Assembly (NCBI GenBank): GCA_002448305.1
Contig: DJWY01000016.1
Span: 124,262-188,261, forward strand
Direction: 5' to 3'
DNA: 64,000 nucleotides
Source of the DNA: Selenomonadales bacterium UBA7018
GTDB taxonomy: Bacteria; Bacillota; Negativicutes; Selenomonadales; Selenomonadaceae
Part shown: positions 43,226-50,989 of the stretch, piece by piece
Numbering within the stretch: the first letter of the stretch is position 1
Layout: every line of letters begins with the position of its first letter
Notes under the pieces: model-generated
What the model saw: the letters and a program-made list of their open reading frames with translations, nothing else
What the model was told of the DNA's origin: nothing
Databases searched by the model: none
Made by a program: the position numbers and the translations under genes

Positions 43226-44502
43226 ACTTGAAAAAATTTTTGGCGACGACGCTCTCAATATCACTGATAATTTTCGGCGCGAAAGTCGGCGCAGTAGGAA
43301 TGCCGGCGTCGGAACTAATGCGGCTCGACGAAGCCCCAAAAAGTGAAGTCGCTCGCCCTATGCAACAAACGCTGACTTCTGAAAATTCCGGACTCAATCC
43401 AGGCTACTCAGTCACGCCAATTCAAAATACGCGCCCTGTCGCGCCGGATGACGTTCTGCCCAATGTGACGGCGACGGCGGCTATAGTTATCGAAGCGTCA
43501 ACCGGTCACGTCCTCTACGAACGCAATCCCGATAAGATAATGTTCCCTGCAAGTACGACGAAAATGATGACGCTGATAACCGCGCTTGAAAGCAATCAGC
43601 TTGACGAAATTGTAACTGTCGGTCCGAGTGCTTACAATGCGGAAGGCTCGACTTTGTGGCTTGACGTCGGCGAAAAAATTCCTTTGGGCGATTTGCTTTA
43701 CGGCATGATGTTAATTTCGGGCAATGACGGTGCGATTGCTATTGCTGAACATTGCGGCGGCACTGTCCCCGACTTCGCCGCTCGTATGACGCAACGCGCT
43801 CACGACTTAGGCGCGGTCAATACCAATTTCATTAACGCGAACGGCTTGCCCGACCCCAATCACTACACGACCGCTCGCGATTTAGCGATTATGGCTAAAC
43901 ATGGTTTTTCGCTCCCGCACTTTGAAGAAATTGTCAGCACAAAGGAAGTTTCTTTCGGCTGGATTCATGACGACACAAAACTTTTGCGCAACGAAAATCA
44001 AATGCTATGGCTTTATCGCGGCGCGAACGGCGTAAAGACGGGTTATACTGACGCGGCGGGGCGTTGTCTTGTCACGGCGGCTAAGCAAAACGGCGTTCAA
44101 TTAATCGCGGTCGTTCTCGATAGTCTTTACATTTGGAACGATTCAATTTTCCTGCTTGATTATGGCTTTGGTCGCGTCTCTTCGCAGACGGTGATTAAAT
44201 CGGGCGAAGTCGTTAAAACTTTGCCGATAACTTCTGGGCGGCGAAAGTCAATGCCGGTCAAAACGGCGGGCGAAATAATTATGCCGGTCTTTTCGGGCGA
44301 CGATAACGCTTACGATATTGTTTACGACTTGCCGGAAAGTTTACAGGCTCCGATAACGAGCGGCGAGACGATTGGGAAAATTCGCATTGTATTGCCCGAC
44401 GGAAGAGAGGCGGCATCAGTCGACGTTGTGACGACTGCGGACGTTGAGCAAAAATCTTTCTTCCGGCTGATTCTAAACAAGATAAAAAATTTCTTTGCAT
44501 AA
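43222..44502 (+). CDS. D-alanyl-D-alanine carboxypeptidase (DacF/PBP5-like)
   Basis: A 426-residue serine peptidase that trims peptidoglycan stem peptides in the periplasm. Signal peptide NLKKFLATTLSISLIIFG; active-site SxxK in MFPASTTKMMTLIT; SGN in LISGNDGAIAIAEH; KTG in GVKTGYTDAAGRCL. A C-terminal beta domain (PBP5_C-like) and a final amphipathic anchor-like helix (FFRLILNKIKNFFA) are present. TTG at 43222 overlaps the cbiK stop and has AAGGAG nine bases upstream; an ATG at 43216 is less well spaced. Confidence 0.94.
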   Translation: MNLKKFLATTLSISLIIFGAKVGAVGMPASELMRLDEAPKSEVARPMQQTLTSENSGLNPGYSVTPIQNTRPVAPDDVLPNVTATAAIVIEASTGHVLYERNPDKIMFPASTTKMMTLITALESNQLDEIVTVGPSAYNAEGSTLWLDVGEKIPLGDLLYGMMLISGNDGAIAIAEHCGGTVPDFAARMTQRAHDLGAVNTNFINANGLPDPNHYTTARDLAIMAKHGFSLPHFEEIVSTKEVSFGWIHDDTKLLRNENQMLWLYRGANGVKTGYTDAAGRCLVTAAKQNGVQLIAVVLDSLYIWNDSIFLLDYGFGRVSSQTVIKSGEVVKTLPITSGRRKSMPVKTAGEIIMPVFSGDDNAYDIVYDLPESLQAPITSGETIGKIRIVLPDGREAASVDVVTTADVEQKSFFRLILNKIKNFFA

Positions 44503-44516
44503 CAGGAGGTTTTAAA

Positions 44517-44921
44517 ATGAGCGATAGAATTAAAGTGGCGGACGAATTGCACCGCAAAGGCTATAGTTGTTCGCAATCGGTAGCGGTTGCCTGTGCGGAT
44601 TTGGTTGACGTGCCGAAAGAATTTTTATTCAAGGCGGCGGAAGGATTCGGCGCGGGTATGGGAACTATGGACGGTGTCTGTGGCGCGTTGACGGGCGGTT
44701 TACTTATAGCGGGCTTGAAGAATAGCACGGGCAATTTAGATTCGCCTAAGTCAAAAGCTTCGACTATGAAAATTTCAAAATCTATGCTGACAAGTTTTCG
44801 CGAAAAGTCTGGCGCGATAATTTGCCGCGAGCTAAAGGGCATCGATACGGGCAAAATGATTTGCTCCTGCCCCGATTGCATTAAACATGGCGTCGAAGTC
44901 GTAGAGGAAAATTTGAAGTGA
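44517..44921 (+). CDS. C_GCAxxG_C_C family redox-type protein
   Basis: A 134-residue protein of the C_GCAxxG_C_C family. The conserved cysteines appear in YSCSQSVAVACADLV, GVCGALTGGL, and ICSCPDCIKHG, the last with three Cys. Members are common in anaerobes and are suggested to bind metal or take part in redox or export-linked processes; no defined reaction is known. It is 14 bases after the carboxypeptidase and its stop overlaps the lipase start. Confidence 0.88.
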   Translation: MSDRIKVADELHRKGYSCSQSVAVACADLVDVPKEFLFKAAEGFGAGMGTMDGVCGALTGGLLIAGLKNSTGNLDSPKSKASTMKISKSMLTSFREKSGAIICRELKGIDTGKMICSCPDCIKHGVEVVEENLK

Positions 44922-46198
44922 TAAAGATATTTTTAACCGCGCTGATTTTCTTTATGACGCTAGCGGCGAACACGGCGGCGGCAGAGGACGAACTTGACGC
45001 GGCGGAAATAAGATTAGTTTGCGCGATTTGTTCAATGGGTGCCTACAGTGCCGACGAAAGTTATTTAATGCGGTCGGCTCTTACGTCTCGTGGCTGGGTG
45101 ATTGAAAAGCTATCGAAGAAAACTAATCGCGCCGACGCTAAAGCTTATCTTGTTAGCAAAGGCGACGTGAAAGTTTTGACAATCGCGGGCACAGAGAGTT
45201 TAAAAGATGTCGAAGTTGATTTTAGAATTGGGCGGGTTACTCTGAATAAAGATTCCGTGCCGCTTGCCTACGACGAAGAAAATTCAGGGGATAAAATTTT
45301 CGTGCATCGCGGCTTTCGCGATTATGCCGACGTAGTTTTAGGCGACGGACTTGCCGAACGTTTAAAGACTACGCTTGAAGAAAATCCGAACACTACGCTT
45401 TATTTGACTGGTCACAGTTTAGGCGGTTCAGTCGCAACGGTTATGGCGATTAGGCTAGCTGATATGGGCGTCGCTAAAAGTCGCCTTAAAGTTATAAGTT
45501 TCGGCGCAATGGCGGTCGGCAGTCATGCGCTTGCGAACATTTATGCTGATAAAATCGATTTAACGCGCGTCGTCATGAAAGGCGATATCCTGAAAAAATC
45601 TATGCGGGCATTGGGCTACGTTCAATTCGGCGAGCCTTTAGAGTATCGTCAGAGCGTCACGAGCGACCATTTTGAACATAAAATGGCGGTTTATCTTGAT
45701 TGCGCAATTCGCGACTACTACAACGCGGGCGGCACTTTCAAGCACGATTCAAACGATAAAATTAAAGCCGCCGTTTATGCCGCACCAATTCTTTTAGTCA
45801 AGGGCAGTTTCCACAAGACGGACAAGGATTTGATTCTGGGCGCACTCAACGACAGCTTAGTTAATCATTTCAGCAATTTGACTATGGCGAACGAGCCGAG
45901 CGTTGAGATTAAGGACAAAGATATTTTTGATGAAGACTTCAGCGAATATGTTGCCGACGCGAAAAATTTTGGTTGCGATTACGTTTTGATTCGCGTATTG
46001 AAGGCAAAAAAAATTCGCGACGCGCCGTTAGGTGATAGGCAAGTCACGTTAGAAGAAATTATTTTAGACAAGAACGGCTTCCCGCTGTCAATGCAAACGT
46101 CTGGTTCGTCGACGAAGGATTTGACGATATTTGAGGCCGCACTTGCCGCCCATGAAACTTTAAACGAACGGTTGAAAGTCTTTTTCTCTGAACGCTGA
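44918..46198 (+). CDS. Secreted class 3 lipase-like protein
   Basis: A 426-residue exported protein. The signal peptide is IKIFLTALIFFMTLAANTAA. The alpha/beta hydrolase core is of the Lipase_3 type: the nucleophile elbow LYLTGHSLGGSVATVMAIRL near residue 162, and VFVHRGFRD-like block (IFVHRGFRDYADVV) before it. Catalytic Asp/His are likely in the GDILKKS and SDHFEHKM regions. The last 130 residues are not recognised. GTG start overlapping the previous stop. It may act on lipids of the envelope or environment. Confidence 0.85.
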   Translation: MIKIFLTALIFFMTLAANTAAAEDELDAAEIRLVCAICSMGAYSADESYLMRSALTSRGWVIEKLSKKTNRADAKAYLVSKGDVKVLTIAGTESLKDVEVDFRIGRVTLNKDSVPLAYDEENSGDKIFVHRGFRDYADVVLGDGLAERLKTTLEENPNTTLYLTGHSLGGSVATVMAIRLADMGVAKSRLKVISFGAMAVGSHALANIYADKIDLTRVVMKGDILKKSMRALGYVQFGEPLEYRQSVTSDHFEHKMAVYLDCAIRDYYNAGGTFKHDSNDKIKAAVYAAPILLVKGSFHKTDKDLILGALNDSLVNHFSNLTMANEPSVEIKDKDIFDEDFSEYVADAKNFGCDYVLIRVLKAKKIRDAPLGDRQVTLEEIILDKNGFPLSMQTSGSSTKDLTIFEAALAAHETLNERLKVFFSER

Positions 46199-46200
46199 AT

Positions 46201-47361
46201 TCATCGCGAAGAGTTCAATAAAATTATTGCGGAAAAAATCGCGACGCCCGCCGCCGCCATTAGCGGATTGAAAATTATCGGCGACGTTTCGAGTACGGAT
46301 AAAAATGCGGGCGGCACCAGCACAAGCCACGACAGAAACGCTATCGCCCGATTGATTTTTAAAATTTTGCCGAACTTTAGCGCGAGTTCTCTGACTGCTA
46401 GGAAACTTTCAAGCGTCGGGATTTCAAAATCTGCGCGGAGTTCTTCGGACAATTCGGTCGCGCCGTCCGTCAGCAAAAATGATACGTCCGAAGTTTTCAG
46501 CGCGAGCAAGTCTTGTAAGTCCGTCCCGATTGCCGCAATGACTTTGCCCTTTGCTCTGAATATCTGAATTTCGCGGGCTTTACCTTCGGGCGTTAGGTTC
46601 GTGCGTATGTGGTCAAGTTCAAAATCTTTCGCGATACGATAAGCCATCTTTTTGGGTTGCGCTGTCAAAAGGAGCGACTCAATTTTTTTTTGCCGCAAGT
46701 TGAGTAGGAAAAGTTTCGCGTCCGTGTTGATTTCGTCCTTCAGCGCGATTATTCCGCGAGCTAATCTGCCCGTACTAACTAGCAAAGTCGTTTTGCCCTT
46801 GACGAGTAATTGGTCAATTTTCGTGCGCAAATTTATACTGACTGAAACGTTTTGACTTGCAATCCAACCAGGCGTCCCGACGCGAACGACAATTTTTTTG
46901 ATAATGGTTTCGACGCCGCGCCCTTGCAGTTCTTCCGTTTCCGATAACTTCTGGAGTTTCAAGCCGCGTGAAACTGCCGCGTCGTAAATCGTTCGCCCGA
47001 TAATGTGTTGCGAATCACGCTCGGCACTGGCGGCAATCGTCAAAAGTTCCGATTGTTTAAGCCCTTCCGGCACCAAATCCGTTATGTAATATTCGTTGCA
47101 GGTTAAGACGCGATTATAAGACATTGCGACAACATTAACGTCCGCAAAAAGTTTCAAGGCATTGGAATTATTGAACTTCACGTTGAGCGCGGCAAATTTT
47201 CTGCGCGCTAAGTAAATTGCGACCGGCTCGGCGAACACAAAACATATCGGCGAAAACGCTATGAAAATCGTTAGCCATTTTATAAAATCCGCGTCAAAAA
47301 ATACTGCGACCGCGCCGCTTATCAATAGGTCTAGTAATAACAGGAAAATTATTCGGCGCAT
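46201..47361 (-). CDS. P1B-type ATPase-derived pseudoenzyme
   Basis: A 386-residue membrane protein that follows a copper-type P-ATPase from the last cation-site helices onward. Every catalytic motif is replaced. CPC is SPIC; DKTGT is SYNRV, so the phosphorylated Asp is absent; SEHP is SQHI; TGD is TAQ; GDGxND is GTDLQD. Yet the fold-level blocks are kept: ELLTIAASAERDSQHIIGR, GRLARGIIALKDEINTDAK, and a C-terminal helix pair. Two helices precede the soluble part. No ATP-driven transport is expected. Start at the ATG at 47361, one base after the dehydrogenase stop. A chaperone, inhibitor or sensor role is possible but unsupported. Confidence 0.78.
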   Translation of the reverse strand: MRRIIFLLLLDLLISGAVAVFFDADFIKWLTIFIAFSPICFVFAEPVAIYLARRKFAALNVKFNNSNALKLFADVNVVAMSYNRVLTCNEYYITDLVPEGLKQSELLTIAASAERDSQHIIGRTIYDAAVSRGLKLQKLSETEELQGRGVETIIKKIVVRVGTPGWIASQNVSVSINLRTKIDQLLVKGKTTLLVSTGRLARGIIALKDEINTDAKLFLLNLRQKKIESLLLTAQPKKMAYRIAKDFELDHIRTNLTPEGKAREIQIFRAKGKVIAAIGTDLQDLLALKTSDVSFLLTDGATELSEELRADFEIPTLESFLAVRELALKFGKILKINRAIAFLSWLVLVPPAFLSVLETSPIIFNPLMAAAGVAIFSAIILLNSSR

Positions 47362-47362
47362 T

Positions 47363-48328
47363 TTACTTGTTGACGACGTTGACCGGCTTGCCCGCAAGAT
47401 ATGCTTTGAGATTTTCAACGGCAATGTTCATCAGACGCGCCCGCGACTCTTTCGGTGCCCAAGAAATATGCGGCGTGATAAAACAATTCTTCGCGCCCAA
47501 AAGCGGATTATCGCTCTTAATAGGTTCAGTCGAAACGACATCAAGCCCCGCTGCGAAAACTTTGCCGCTGTCGAGAGCTTCGCGCAAATCCTTTTCTACG
47601 ACAAGCCCGCCGCGACTGTTATTCAAGATTATTACGCCGTCTTTCATCTTCGCGATATTTTCCGCGCAGATAATGCCCTGCGTCGACGGGAACAGCGGAC
47701 AATGCAACGCGATAACGTCCGAAGTTCTGAACAGTTCGTCGAGTTCGACAAATGAGCAATCGCCAAGTTTTGTCCCGACTTCGCGCATTGAATCAAAAGC
47801 GATAACGTTCATGCCAAAAGCCTGTGCCAATTTTCCAGTCGCCTGACCAATGCGCCCATAACCGATTATGCCCATAATTTTTCCTGCAAGTTCAATCAGC
47901 GGATAATCCCAAAAACAAAAATCGGGCTGATTCTCCCAACGCCCTTCGTGAACGGCTTGGCTGTGGTGTGCGACATGGTGACAAATTTCCAACAGCAATG
48001 CAAAGGCAAATTGCGCAACTGATTGCGTGCCGTAAGTCGGAATGTTCGTCACCGGAATATTTTTTTCCTTAGCCGCCGCAACGTCAACAACGTTATAACC
48101 GGTCGCCAACACGCCGATAAATTTCACGTTGCAAGCGTCAAGGATTTTTTTAGTTATGGGTGTTTTATTCGTGAAGATAATTTCTGCATCGCCAATTCGG
48201 GAAATAATTTCGGCGTCATCAGTCAAGCTCGTGCGCTCGTAAACTTTGCAATCGCCAAGAGCTTCCAACCCTTCCCAAGTCAAATCGCCGGGATTGAGCG
48301 TGTAGCCGTCCAATACAACAATTTTCAT
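47363..48328 (-). CDS. D-2-hydroxyacid dehydrogenase (glycerate dehydrogenase-like)
   Basis: A 321-residue NAD-dependent D-2-hydroxyacid dehydrogenase. Cofactor motif MGIIGYGRIGQATGKLAQAF; catalytic Arg in ILNNSRGGLVVEKDL, Glu near STEPIKSDNP, and His in FITPHISWAPKESR. The pattern is closest to glycerate/hydroxypyruvate reductases. ATGYNVVDVAAAKEKNIPVT is typical. It is 12 bases after the CobT fusion and immediately before the P-ATPase-like gene. Confidence 0.92.
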   Translation of the reverse strand: MKIVVLDGYTLNPGDLTWEGLEALGDCKVYERTSLTDDAEIISRIGDAEIIFTNKTPITKKILDACNVKFIGVLATGYNVVDVAAAKEKNIPVTNIPTYGTQSVAQFAFALLLEICHHVAHHSQAVHEGRWENQPDFCFWDYPLIELAGKIMGIIGYGRIGQATGKLAQAFGMNVIAFDSMREVGTKLGDCSFVELDELFRTSDVIALHCPLFPSTQGIICAENIAKMKDGVIILNNSRGGLVVEKDLREALDSGKVFAAGLDVVSTEPIKSDNPLLGAKNCFITPHISWAPKESRARLMNIAVENLKAYLAGKPVNVVNK

Positions 48329-48340
48329 TTCATAAACCTC

Positions 48341-50377
48341 CTAATTTTTAATCGCCTTTTCGACGCCGGTATCGTCAAAAGTTTTCATATCGTTAATCGC
48401 AGCCAAAGCTGCCTCGACAATTTCAACGCCCATACAAGCCGCCTCGCCGTCAAAGCCAAGCGGTTCGCCGTCGTCGGATTTATATTCGATAAGTTGTGAC
48501 GAGTGCAGGATAAACGGTCGAACTGCCGGACAAATTTTCTCAAGATAGCGTGTGATAACATCAATCGCGCCCGTATCGACAACAATTAGCGTAGAATTAT
48601 GCGCCGCCGCCACTATCGCGCCAATTATCGAACTTGTCATAACGCGATAATTTTTCGGGACGTGCTGTAAAAATTCTTCAGGCGTGTATCTCAATTCGCC
48701 CTTTTTAGTCAAAAGCTTTTTAGTGAAATTTTCGTTGAGCTTTTCAACTAAAAGATTGCTAAGCGCGGTCATAGCGATAATTGGCGTGTCGAAAGAAATT
48801 TCTTCGGCAAGATTACGCCCGAAATTGAACGCGACGTTAAGATTTTCCTTAGGGTCGACAAGCCCTAAGAAAATTTTCATGCCGAAAGTGCGCGTGGTCG
48901 CGCTGAAGTCCATAGAAATATCGCGACGTGCGCCGGGAGCTTTCGGGTTATAATTATCGGGGTCGATAAGCGACGGGCAATTTTCAAAGTTCGTGAAGGC
49001 AAGCGCGGCGTGCCGAAGTTTATTTGTCGGGCAATCTTCGTTAGCAATGCCCGCAACTTGAATCGCGATTTCCTCAAGATAGCCCAGACTGCCTTTGGGC
49101 TTGGTCAAGCTATCCAAAATGTCGCGGCAATTATTCATAGGTCTATCATGAAGGCGCGGCATTGTCTGCAGATAAAAATTGAACGTCCTATCAGTTGCGG
49201 CGACAAGTTCTTCCTCGTCCTCGCCCATAATCCGAATAGCCATAGGATAATTGCGCGGGATATTCAAAGTTTGCGTGCTGAACGGCAACTCGATACTTTC
49301 CATGCGGTGTTCGCTGACGTGGAAGTCAACAGGAATTTCTTCAATCTGAATTTCATCGCCGAAAAGCTCTTGAATATCTTCGACTGAATCAAGACCTTCA
49401 ATGTCGTCAATGCCGAGTTGCTTTTTTAAATTTTCCAGCGCGGTATCCTCTTCGACAAGTTCGCCGTCAAAATCGGCGTCGGGACCGCAGACGAATATAT
49501 AAACCAAGTTATCGAGAATTCTGGCGGCGATTGATGAGCCGATAGCTTCGCCCAATGCTAAATCCAAATTGAAAATCGGCTTAAGTCCTAAGTGTTCAAG
49601 AATCGCCTTATGTCCGATTTCGCGCCCGATATGGGAGGCAATCAGACACTCCTTAGAACGTGGCAAAATTTCTTCGGCGACAAGCGCGGCAACTGCCGAG
49701 TTAAAACCGTCGAGAACTACAACGCATTTGTGATGAAAAGCCGCAATAATCACACCCGCCATTGCGGCGAATTCGTAGCCGCCAACTTTTATCAGCACGT
49801 CGAGAAATTTTTTATTGTTAGGCTGATTGACTTCCAAAGCGCGGCGGACAATTTCAACTTTATGCTTGAATTTCTTATCGTCAATGTTGGTGCCTCGTCC
49901 GGTGACTTTTTCGGGCGGCAAGTCGAGATAAGCGGCAGTCATAGCGGCGGCAACAGTCGTATTGCCAATGCCCATTTCGCCGACAAGAAAACAATTACAA
50001 CCGGCGTTGATAGCTTCTTCAGCGAGCTTTTTGCCGATGCGAATTGCTTGCATTGCGTCTTCGATTGTCATTGCCGGACCGTTAGCGATATTCTTTGTGC
50101 CGCGAGAAAATTTTCTATCGACAAGACCCGGCAAATTTGAAATATCCGCATTGACGCCGACATCTACGACGTAAAGTTCAGAGTAAGCAAATTTGGCGAA
50201 AGCATTAGCGGCGGCTCCCGCGTCGACCAGATAATTTTTAACCATATCGGCGGTAGTCTTTTGCGGGTACGCGCTGACATTTTCTTTAGCGACGCCATGA
50301 TCTGCGCAGAAAATGAACGAGCATTTTTTCGACTTGCCGACACTGCGATAAAGTTCCGAGACCTTAGTAAAAATCAT
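48341..50377 (-). CDS. Double CobT-domain protein (possible fused ArsAB-like phosphoribosyltransferase)
   Basis: A 678-residue protein with two CobT-like domains. Domain 1 (about 1-320) lacks the first CobT helices but keeps FIFCADHGVAKENVSAYP, GEMGIGNTTVAAAM, GRGTNIDDKKFKHK, GGYEFAAMAGVIIAA and LDLALGEAIGSSIA with the catalytic Glu. After an acidic linker, domain 2 (about 395-678) begins with the normal CobT start DILDSLTKPKGSLGYLEEIA but its active-site motifs are eroded. CobT activates the lower base of cobamides. In Sporomusa and Veillonella two CobT homologues, ArsA and ArsB, work together on phenolic bases, so this could be a natural fusion; that is inference. GAGG upstream of the ATG. 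Confidence 0.82.
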   Translation of the reverse strand: MIFTKVSELYRSVGKSKKCSFIFCADHGVAKENVSAYPQKTTADMVKNYLVDAGAAANAFAKFAYSELYVVDVGVNADISNLPGLVDRKFSRGTKNIANGPAMTIEDAMQAIRIGKKLAEEAINAGCNCFLVGEMGIGNTTVAAAMTAAYLDLPPEKVTGRGTNIDDKKFKHKVEIVRRALEVNQPNNKKFLDVLIKVGGYEFAAMAGVIIAAFHHKCVVVLDGFNSAVAALVAEEILPRSKECLIASHIGREIGHKAILEHLGLKPIFNLDLALGEAIGSSIAARILDNLVYIFVCGPDADFDGELVEEDTALENLKKQLGIDDIEGLDSVEDIQELFGDEIQIEEIPVDFHVSEHRMESIELPFSTQTLNIPRNYPMAIRIMGEDEEELVAATDRTFNFYLQTMPRLHDRPMNNCRDILDSLTKPKGSLGYLEEIAIQVAGIANEDCPTNKLRHAALAFTNFENCPSLIDPDNYNPKAPGARRDISMDFSATTRTFGMKIFLGLVDPKENLNVAFNFGRNLAEEISFDTPIIAMTALSNLLVEKLNENFTKKLLTKKGELRYTPEEFLQHVPKNYRVMTSSIIGAIVAAAHNSTLIVVDTGAIDVITRYLEKICPAVRPFILHSSQLIEYKSDDGEPLGFDGEAACMGVEIVEAALAAINDMKTFDDTGVEKAIKN

Positions 50378-50384
50378 TATTTAA

Positions 50385-50433
50385 ATTCCTCATTCCAAAT
50401 TCCAAATTCCAAATTCCTAATTCCTAATTGCTT
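50385..50433. repeat. Heptanucleotide tandem repeat (ATTCCWA)
   Basis: Six 7-base units ATTCCTC, ATTCCAA x3, ATTCCTA x2 and a degenerate seventh fill the gap between the CobT fusion and the SpeD-like gene. The reverse complement matches the short array before dprA at 3082. Confidence 0.85.
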
Positions 50434-50876
50434 TACTTGCCTCTCCGCACTAATTTTCTTACGACTTTTGCGCCCGCGTTTTTGACTCGACGCAACGGCG
50501 CGACGCGAATTTTTATCTTAGGCTTAACTTCGCGCTCAAGTCCGAAATCGCCGCGTTTAAGGAACGTCGATTTAATTTTATCGGGGCGGAAGAATTGCTT
50601 CAGCGTTTTGGAAAGTTCTTCTGGCTCTTCGGCGTCGTCGCAGGTGAAAATATCGACGGCGACATATCGCAATTCCTTGTAGACGTGCAAAGCGATATGC
50701 CCTTGCGCAAACGCGCCGATAATCGAAAAATGCCCGTCATCAATCGCGGCGGAAGTTAATCGTGGCTCGCTCCCGACGACGCTTTTTAGGGTATCCTTTA
50801 TCGTTTCGACTTCGTCTAGTCGATTCGTTTCGCAGTTATATAAATCCAAAGTCAGTTGTCTTGCTAAAATCTTCAT
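50433..50876 (-). CDS. SpeD-like protein lacking the pyruvoyl-forming serine
   Basis: A 147-residue homologue of prokaryotic S-adenosylmethionine decarboxylase. The fold-level match is good: LARQLTLDLYNCETN at the start and VAVDIFTCDDAEEPEEL, with the catalytic Cys, after the cleavage region. At the self-cleavage site the family has SESHLxIH; here it is AQGHIALH, so the Ser that becomes the pyruvoyl group is Gly. The His is kept. It should not self-process or decarboxylate. A basic C-terminal tail (about 35 residues, IKIRVAPLRRVKNAGAKVVR) is unusual and could bind RNA or membrane. Start at the ATG at 50876 with GGAGG upstream. Confidence 0.82.
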   Translation of the reverse strand: MKILARQLTLDLYNCETNRLDEVETIKDTLKSVVGSEPRLTSAAIDDGHFSIIGAFAQGHIALHVYKELRYVAVDIFTCDDAEEPEELSKTLKQFFRPDKIKSTFLKRGDFGLEREVKPKIKIRVAPLRRVKNAGAKVVRKLVRRGK

Positions 50877-50910
50877 TGTGTCCTCCATAAGCGTTATAAA
50901 TCTTTTTTAT

Positions 50911-50938
50911 ATTGTAGCACAATCGCCCACTTTGGCAA
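50911..50938 (-). promoter_or_regulatory. Promoter for the SpeD-like gene
   Basis: On the minus strand TTGCCA (50938-50933) and TACAAT (50916-50911) are 16 bases apart. Its -35 box shares the palindrome TTTGGCAAA with the opposite promoter. Confidence 0.65.
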
Positions 50939-50960
50939 ATAGGACTTTCCGTGCTATAAT
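50932..50960 (+). promoter_or_regulatory. Promoter for the MEMO-AMMECR1 gene
   Basis: TTGGCA and TATAAT are 17 bases apart, 29 bases before the ATG. The -35 overlaps that of the divergent SpeD-like promoter. Confidence 0.75.
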
Positions 50961-50989
50961 TTACTAAAATTTTTCTTGGAGGGATAAAT

